Positions 58,459 through 64,000 of a DNA stretch of 64,000 nt are shown here, piece by piece. Under the pieces are notes generated by a model. The model did no database searches. It was given only the letters and a program-made list of their open reading frames with translations, and had not been told where the DNA came from. Made by a program: the position numbers and the translations under genes. Where the stretch lies: the NCBI RefSeq assembly GCF_009689005.1, contig NZ_AP021879.1, positions 5,675,724 to 5,739,723 of the forward strand, in the 5' to 3' direction. Position 1 is the first letter of the stretch. Each line of letters opens with the position of its first letter. The stretch is from Desulfosarcina ovata subsp. ovata. Lineage in GTDB: Bacteria > Desulfobacterota > Desulfobacteria > Desulfobacterales > Desulfosarcinaceae.

Positions 58459-60522
58459 ATGAGGATCGGTATTGATGTAGGTGGAACATTTACGGACGTC
58501 GTATTAGTCGACAATCGAACAGGTATTTTTCAGTATACAAAAACCCCGACGACCCATTTTGATTTGGCGGAAGGTGTTCTCACCGGCCTGAGAGACATCC
58601 TGAAAATGGCCAACGTTCCCATTGGTGATGTGGATTACATCATTCACGGTACCACCATTGGTACCAATGCCATTGTGGAGGGAGGCGGTGCCCGTGTGGG
58701 CCTTATCACGACCAAAGGGTTTGAAGACGTATTGGAAATCAGACGTGTCGCAAGGCCCAAGGAGGCGGCCTTTGATTTTGGCGCGGACAATCCCCCGCCT
58801 CTGATTCCCCGGTTTTTACGAAAGGGGGTCACGGAACGGATCGACAGCCAGGGGAACGTTACGGTGCCACTCGTAGAAGAAGACGTCAGGGCGGTGTGTG
58901 CTTATTTTCGGGAGCAACAGGTGGATGCCCTGGTGGTATCCCTGCTCTTCTCTTTCCTGAACCCCGCCCATGAAAAAAAGATTGCCGAGATCAGCAGGGA
59001 GATCCTGGACGGCATTCCGGTATCCCTGTCTTCAGAGATCTGTCCGGAATTTCGTGAATACGAAAGAACCTGTACCACCGTGATGAACGGATATCTCGGG
59101 CCGGTTATCCGGGATTACATGAACAATCTTACCAAACGGCTTTCCAGTGAGTTCGGAGAACTGACGCTGCATATCATGCAGAGCAACGGTGGCACCATGA
59201 CCGCCGAGGCGGCCAAGGATCATTCCTCCCATCTTATCAACTCGGGTCCTGCCGGCGGTGCGATCGCAGCGGCGTTCGTGAGCCGCTTGACCGGAAACGA
59301 GATGGCGGTCGGCGCGGACATGGGAGGGACGACGTTTGATATTTCGATCATCGACCACAACCTCCCCAAAACCACCACATGGGGCGGTGTTACGAACTAT
59401 CCCATCAAGCTTCCCATGGTGGACCTCAAGACCATCGGCGCGGGAGGGGGGAGTATTGCCTGGGTGGATGAGGGGGGTGTCCTCAATGTCGGCCCCAAGA
59501 GTGCGGGATCGGACCCGGGCCCGGCCGGTTATGGCTGGGGCGGAACACTGCCGACCGTATCCGATGCCAACCTTGTACTGGGCCGGCTGAACCCAAAGTA
59601 TTTCCTGGGCGGCAAACTTCCCCTTTATCCTGAAAAGGCAAGGGCTGCCATTGAGGCGTATGTGGCCCGACCCATGAACCTGAGTGTGGAAGAGGCCGCA
59701 GCGGGAATCATTCGTATTGTCAACGCCAACATGGCCAAGGGCATCAGCGGCAACTCCGTTGAAAGGGGGTATGACCTCAGGGAGTTCGCCTTGATTACCA
59801 TGGGCGGGGCGGCCGCCCTGCATGCAGCGGAAATTGCCAGGGATTTAAGTATGGCCCGGGTCATTGTCCCCGCCATGAGCGGGAATTTTTCGGCCGTGGG
59901 CATGGTGGTGGCCGATATCCAGCATGACTATGTGCGCACCTATGCCTCGAAGCGCCGGAATATCGATCCTAAAAATCTGCTGGATCAGTTCAAGGATATG
60001 GAGGCCGAGGGGAAAAAACAGCTTAAAGAAGAGAACGTGACGGAAGACCGTATTGAAATCACCTGGTCCGCGGATTTGAGATATGAGGGGCAGTCGTGGG
60101 AACTGAATACGCCCATCTCAACTTCCGAAAACCTGACAGAACAGGATATTTCAAAGATCGTTAATGATTTTCATGCGCTTCATCAACAGGTCTACTCCTA
60201 TTCCGAGCCTGAAGCGGTGGTGGAATTCATCAATCTCCGTGTGAGGATGAAAGGCAAGAACCCCCCGCTTTCCCTGACGCATGAATCCAAACAAGGGTTG
60301 TCTGTTGAAGATAGCAAAAAGGTCATGCGACCGGTCTACTTCGAGGGCAAGGGGTGGGAGGAGGTCCCGGTGTATGAACGGGAGTTGCTGCCTGCAGGTG
60401 CCGCTGTCCGCGGTCCTTGCATCATCGAGGAGACCATTTCCACGGCCCTTGTTCCGCATGGATTCACAGGCAGCATCGATGGTTACCGGAACCTTATCAT
60501 AGAGCAGGAAAATCGAGGATAG
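58459..60522 (+). CDS. Hydantoinase/oxoprolinase subunit A (HyuA family), second copy
   Basis: A 687-residue ATP-binding subunit: RIGIDVGGTFTDVVLVD, HGTTIGTNAIVEGGG, ADMGGTTFDISII, IGAGGGSIAWVDEGG and SAGSDPGPAGYGWGG. It is related to but clearly different from the copy at 44794 (697 residues). Subunit B follows after 25 bp. The start is ATG at 58459 with GGAAGGG upstream. It probably uses ATP to open a cyclic amide or to activate a carbonyl compound, perhaps a substrate brought in by the TRAP transporter encoded downstream. Confidence 0.88.
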   Translation: MRIGIDVGGTFTDVVLVDNRTGIFQYTKTPTTHFDLAEGVLTGLRDILKMANVPIGDVDYIIHGTTIGTNAIVEGGGARVGLITTKGFEDVLEIRRVARPKEAAFDFGADNPPPLIPRFLRKGVTERIDSQGNVTVPLVEEDVRAVCAYFREQQVDALVVSLLFSFLNPAHEKKIAEISREILDGIPVSLSSEICPEFREYERTCTTVMNGYLGPVIRDYMNNLTKRLSSEFGELTLHIMQSNGGTMTAEAAKDHSSHLINSGPAGGAIAAAFVSRLTGNEMAVGADMGGTTFDISIIDHNLPKTTTWGGVTNYPIKLPMVDLKTIGAGGGSIAWVDEGGVLNVGPKSAGSDPGPAGYGWGGTLPTVSDANLVLGRLNPKYFLGGKLPLYPEKARAAIEAYVARPMNLSVEEAAAGIIRIVNANMAKGISGNSVERGYDLREFALITMGGAAALHAAEIARDLSMARVIVPAMSGNFSAVGMVVADIQHDYVRTYASKRRNIDPKNLLDQFKDMEAEGKKQLKEENVTEDRIEITWSADLRYEGQSWELNTPISTSENLTEQDISKIVNDFHALHQQVYSYSEPEAVVEFINLRVRMKGKNPPLSLTHESKQGLSVEDSKKVMRPVYFEGKGWEEVPVYERELLPAGAAVRGPCIIEETISTALVPHGFTGSIDGYRNLIIEQENRG

Positions 60523-60547
60523 TTTAACATTACCTTTGGAGAATAGA

Positions 60548-62269
60548 ATGCCTTTTAAATCAGATCCTATTACCATGCAGGTCATACGCTACGGGCTGGA
60601 GGCGGTTGCCGACGATATGGGTTACAACCTGATGCGCATGGGGCGTACGACCATTGTCAAGGAAATCATGGACATCAACTGCGGCGTGTTGGATGCAGAC
60701 GGCGGTATCCTGGCCCAGGCCCATCTTTGCCCGTTGATGATGTTCAGCCTCCCCACCTCGGCAGCCCAGATGATCGAACGCCTCGACCGGATCGAGGAGG
60801 GTGATGTGATCATCTCCAACGACCCCTATCTTGGGGGGCAGCATCTTCTTGACGTGCAGTTTTTTTCCCCGGTCATTGTTGATGGCGAGAGGGTCGGTTT
60901 TGTGGCCAACATCGCCCACCAGCTGGATATGGGAGGCGCCGTACCGGGTGGCGTCGCCGGCGGTCTCACCGAAATCTACCAGGAAGGCCTGCGCATTCCT
61001 TTTGTCAAACTCTACAGGGCCGGCAAAGAGGATGATCAGATCTTCAATTTTATCTCGGCCAATATACGCATTCCGGAAAAAACAATAGAGGACTTCAGGG
61101 CCCAGGCCGCCACCACCGTTGTGGGGGTCAAGCGGGTCAAGGAACTGGTTCGAAAATACGGAGTGGACGTGTTTCATGACTGCACCCGTATGCTGACCGA
61201 ATACAGTGAGGGTATTGTTCGACGATTTTTGGCCGATCTTCCGGATGGGACTTACACGGGGGTGGACTATCTGGATGACGATGGGCAGGTGGATGAACCG
61301 GTCAAGGTTCAGGTGAATGTCCACATCAAAGGCGACCAAATGAATGTGGATTTCGATGGAAGCAGCCACCAGACCAAGGGAAATGTGAACTGCCCATGGG
61401 CCTGTTCGCAAGGGGGGATTTTCTACACCATGGTTGGCATCATCGATCCCGATATCCCACTGAATTCGGGGACCTTCAACCCGATCCAGGTCACCAGCCA
61501 AAAGGGATTGATCACAAATCCCCTGCCCCCCGCAGGGGTTACCGCCCGGAGCCAGACCATGACCAAGATTACCGAGGCCATGCTGCGGGCCATGAGCGAG
61601 GTGGTTCCCGATCGGGTCGTTGCCGGTAGCCATGGCCAGGCCTGTACGAACAGCTTTTCCGGGATAAATCCCATGACAGGCAATCGCTTCCAATACATCG
61701 AGATCCAGGGGGGCGGCGCCGGGGCCCGTCCCACCAAAGACGGACCGGACGGACAGGACCTCCACCTGGGCCGGTTCATGAATACACCGGTGGAGGCCGC
61801 TGAATTGGAAAACCCGGTCACCATCGAGCGTTACGAGTTTATTCCGGATTCCGGAGGCCCCGGTAAGTTCAGGGGGGGGCTGTCGCTTCGAAGAGACATC
61901 CGCTTTCATACGGATGCCACCTGGGCCCGTTACTCGGACCGCCAGAAATTCAAGCCCCAGGGACTTTTTGGCGGGATGGAAGGCGCCATGGGGCGTTTGA
62001 TTCTCAATCCCGGAACGGATCAAGAGACCGCCTGCCGCTCCAAAGGGGTAGACACCATAAGGTCGGAAGACGTCCTTAGCATCCAACTCCCGGGCAGCGG
62101 AGGCTATGGCCCGCCCGCGGAACGGGATGCGGAAGCGGTTCGACTGGATGTGATCAACGGTAAAGTGAGCAAGGCGTCGGCAGAGAAGGATTACAAGGTT
62201 TGTTTCACGGACGATATGCACGTCGATGCTCATGCTACCAATACATTAAGAATAAATTCAAAAACGTAA
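60548..62269 (+). CDS. Hydantoinase/oxoprolinase subunit B (HyuB family), second copy
   Basis: A 573-residue subunit. Stretches include SDPITMQVIRYGLEAVADDM, ISNDPYLGGQHLLDVQFF, NIAHQLDMGGAVPGG, QGGGAGARPTKDGPDGQD and DSGGPGKFRGGLS, ending GSGGYGPPAERD. The start at 60548 has TTTGGAG six bases upstream; an upstream TTG would add four residues. It completes the second A/B pair. A TRAP binding-protein gene follows 92 bp later in the same direction. Confidence 0.88.
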   Translation: MPFKSDPITMQVIRYGLEAVADDMGYNLMRMGRTTIVKEIMDINCGVLDADGGILAQAHLCPLMMFSLPTSAAQMIERLDRIEEGDVIISNDPYLGGQHLLDVQFFSPVIVDGERVGFVANIAHQLDMGGAVPGGVAGGLTEIYQEGLRIPFVKLYRAGKEDDQIFNFISANIRIPEKTIEDFRAQAATTVVGVKRVKELVRKYGVDVFHDCTRMLTEYSEGIVRRFLADLPDGTYTGVDYLDDDGQVDEPVKVQVNVHIKGDQMNVDFDGSSHQTKGNVNCPWACSQGGIFYTMVGIIDPDIPLNSGTFNPIQVTSQKGLITNPLPPAGVTARSQTMTKITEAMLRAMSEVVPDRVVAGSHGQACTNSFSGINPMTGNRFQYIEIQGGGAGARPTKDGPDGQDLHLGRFMNTPVEAAELENPVTIERYEFIPDSGGPGKFRGGLSLRRDIRFHTDATWARYSDRQKFKPQGLFGGMEGAMGRLILNPGTDQETACRSKGVDTIRSEDVLSIQLPGSGGYGPPAERDAEAVRLDVINGKVSKASAEKDYKVCFTDDMHVDAHATNTLRINSKT

Positions 62270-62361
62270 GAAGTGAAAAAGCGGATCTGATGGGTGTGTT
62301 CTATATGAGAGGATTCGGACACGGCGGATTTCACATATTCTATTCAATTAAGGAGGAAAAT

Positions 62362-63339
62362 ATGAAGCGATTTGTCATCACACTGTTTGCGGCACTGATC
62401 CTGTCCTGCATTTTTCTTCAAGGGCCGGTATGGGCAAAAACCAAGACCCTGAAAGCGGTGAGTTTTCTGCCCAAGGATCACCCGATGGTACAAATGGTGC
62501 ACGTCTGGGTGAAACGGGTGAACGATCAGTGCGGGGACCAGATCAAGATTAACTGGACCGGTGGACCCGAAGTTATCGGAGGCTTTGATCAGGCCGAAGC
62601 CTTGCGCAATAAGGTGGTTGACCTCATCTTCAGTCCCACGTCCTATTACGCGCCCCTGATGCCCGAAGGAAATGCTTTTCCGTTATCGAAGTTGACCATG
62701 GAAGAAGAACGGAAGCCCGGAGGGTTCTATGACTTTATGGTTGAGCGGCATAAGAAGATCGGAATGATGTATATCGGGACGTGGCTTTACGATCCTTTTT
62801 ATCTGCGAATCGATCACGAGATCGACTCCCTTGACGACCTTCAGGGAATCAAGATGAGGACGTCCGCGCTTTACGATCGTTTCATGAAAAAGATAGGTAT
62901 CGTTCCGGTGACGGTCCAGTTTGGGGAGGTCTTCACGGCACTTGAGAGGGGACTTGTGGATGGTTTTGGCTGGGCGGTCCTCGGACCGAGGGAATGGGGA
63001 TGGCTTGAAAAATGTAAATATATGATCGACATTCCCTTTTACACCCGGCAAAATACCCTTTTTCTCATGAATCTGGATGTCTGGAATAAACTGGAGAAGT
63101 CGGTTCAAGACAAGATCATGGACATCACCATAAAATTTGAACCTGAGATGCGCGACTATTTTCAGAAAAAGATAGCCGAAGAGTTCGAAACGTACGAACA
63201 ACTCGGAATAAAGAGGATCCATTTTTCTCCCGAAGACGAGAAAAAATTCTTAGATGCAGCTTACGGTGCCGAGTGGGAAGATTTGGAGAAAAAGGTACCG
63301 GACTTGGTCCCGACACTCAAGAAACTTACCGGGAACTAA
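62362..63339 (+). CDS. TRAP transporter substrate-binding protein (DctP family)
   Basis: A 325-residue periplasmic binding protein. The signal peptide runs MKRFVITLFAALILS to PVWAKT. The DctP fold shows VKRVNDQCGDQIKINWTGGP, LRNKVVDLIFSPTSYY, GIKMRTSALYDRFMKKIG and EVFTALERGLVDGF, where the Arg that pairs with a ligand carboxylate lies in KMRTS. Ligands of such proteins are usually organic acids. The ATG at 62362 lies behind AAGGAGG; the open frame to 62200 overlaps the HyuB gene. It is followed by the small permease gene after 134 bp. Confidence 0.9.
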   Translation: MKRFVITLFAALILSCIFLQGPVWAKTKTLKAVSFLPKDHPMVQMVHVWVKRVNDQCGDQIKINWTGGPEVIGGFDQAEALRNKVVDLIFSPTSYYAPLMPEGNAFPLSKLTMEEERKPGGFYDFMVERHKKIGMMYIGTWLYDPFYLRIDHEIDSLDDLQGIKMRTSALYDRFMKKIGIVPVTVQFGEVFTALERGLVDGFGWAVLGPREWGWLEKCKYMIDIPFYTRQNTLFLMNLDVWNKLEKSVQDKIMDITIKFEPEMRDYFQKKIAEEFETYEQLGIKRIHFSPEDEKKFLDAAYGAEWEDLEKKVPDLVPTLKKLTGN

Positions 63340-63473
63340 TGGATGATTGTTTCGTTCGGAGGGGGCCTTGGCTTCCGGGGAAAATTTCCTGCCTTTGGCT
63401 CCCTTGTTTTTCATCCGGCAAGTATTCAGGATGACATGGTAACAGCAGAAGATAAATGGTTAAGGATGACTTT

Positions 63474-64000
63474 ATGAAACGAATTGGTGCCATCTTCGAT
63501 AAAGTGCTGGATGGGATGATTTTCGTGGTCGGGTGTCTGTTGATTTTTATCATGCTTTCGGTCTGTGCGGACGTGCTTTTCAGAACCTTCTTCGATACCC
63601 CCCAGATATGGGTGACCGAAGTGATTGAGGTGATGCTTCTTTATATTACTTTCCTGGGCACGGCTTGGCTGCAGCGTGAAGATGGGCACGTGTACGTGGA
63701 AATTCTGATTTCGCGATTGGATCGAGCAACGGCAAGTTTTCTAAAAATAATCAATTCGCTCATAGGTGTTTTTATCTCCAGCGTATTGACGGTCTTCGGA
63801 ACATCGATCACCCTGGATTATTGTCATCGTGGAATATATACGCCTACGGCAATGGAGATTCCAGTCTGTCTGATAATCTTGGTCATTCCCTTGGGGAGTT
63901 TTCTTCTGCTGGGCCAGTTTATTCGCCAGACGGCCATCAATCTGGATCGGTTTAAGAAAGAACTCAAAATGGCTCGAAGATTAAAAAATAGTAAAGGGGG
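63474..64000 (+). CDS. TRAP transporter small permease (DctQ family), cut by the window end
   Basis: The frame is open from ATG 63474 to the last base, about 175 residues. It shows four hydrophobic segments (FVVGCLLIFIMLSVCADVLF, EVIEVMLLYITFLGTAWLQ, INSLIGVFISSVLTVFG, CLIILVIPLGSFLLLGQF) and the DctQ-type REDGHVYVEILISRL loop. It should pair with a large DctM permease beyond the window. The 134-bp spacer behind dctP contains only a weak stem near 63362-63412. Confidence 0.88.
   Translation, partial: MKRIGAIFDKVLDGMIFVVGCLLIFIMLSVCADVLFRTFFDTPQIWVTEVIEVMLLYITFLGTAWLQREDGHVYVEILISRLDRATASFLKIINSLIGVFISSVLTVFGTSITLDYCHRGIYTPTAMEIPVCLIILVIPLGSFLLLGQFIRQTAINLDRFKKELKMARRLKNSKG

Overview
The window is a metabolic region from an anaerobic or facultatively anaerobic Gram-negative bacterium. 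The gene set fits a Desulfobacterota organism of the Desulfosarcina/Desulfobacteraceae type: ferredoxin-fused ETF, acyl-CoA dehydrogenase, split B12 mutase, a 4-hydroxybenzoyl-CoA-reductase-like molybdoenzyme, TRAP and nickel transport, a sigma-54 activator and many small palindromic repeats. This assignment is inferred from gene style; no rRNA or marker gene is present. No tRNA, rRNA, CRISPR array, prophage or complete insertion sequence was found.

Layout. 0-6.1 kb: a secreted 5'-nucleotidase converges on a CNT nucleoside transporter, followed by a repeat-rich spacer and a two-gene DUF4198/CbiL-like pair probably linked to Ni/Co uptake. Two oppositely oriented copies of a 161-163 bp palindromic element bracket this block. 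6.1-9.9 kb: a family-3 binding protein, a PocR/PAS histidine kinase and a response regulator that has lost its DNA-binding domain. 9.9-15.3 kb (minus strand): a spermidine/putrescine-type ABC transporter whose last gene encodes a double-length HisB-like protein. 15.5-21.5 kb: an MFS transporter, a YHS protein, a toxin remnant and a two-subunit xanthine dehydrogenase. 21.6-28.8 kb: 3-hydroxyacyl-CoA dehydrogenase, a CULT (cereblon-type) domain protein, two metallo-beta-lactamase-fold proteins, an HD protein, a gamma-carbonic-anhydrase-like protein and an orphan YcaO. 28.8-35.4 kb: nikABCDE behind a hairpin-rich leader, then an L-2-hydroxyglutarate oxidase.

35.9-53.7 kb is the most striking part. 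A 1032-residue sigma-54 activator is followed, across a well-formed -24/-12 promoter, by twelve tightly packed co-directional genes: etfB, ferredoxin-fused etfA, acyl-CoA dehydrogenase, both parts of a B12-dependent acyl-CoA mutase, a hydantoinase/oxoprolinase A/B pair, a three-subunit molybdenum hydroxylase with the extra [4Fe-4S] loop of 4-hydroxybenzoyl-CoA reductase, a MoaD-like protein, a methylmalonyl-CoA-epimerase-like protein and an unknown protein. Several of these lack residues normally needed for the family reaction. I read the set as a sigma-54-controlled catabolic route for an unidentified substrate ending in CoA-ester and mutase chemistry.

53.8-64 kb looks like a second, related catabolic block: a saccharopine-dehydrogenase-like protein, a class III aminotransferase, an alpha/beta-hydrolase-fold protein without a Ser-His triad, a maleate-isomerase/arylmalonate-decarboxylase-like protein, a second hydantoinase A/B pair and the start of a TRAP transporter that runs off the window.
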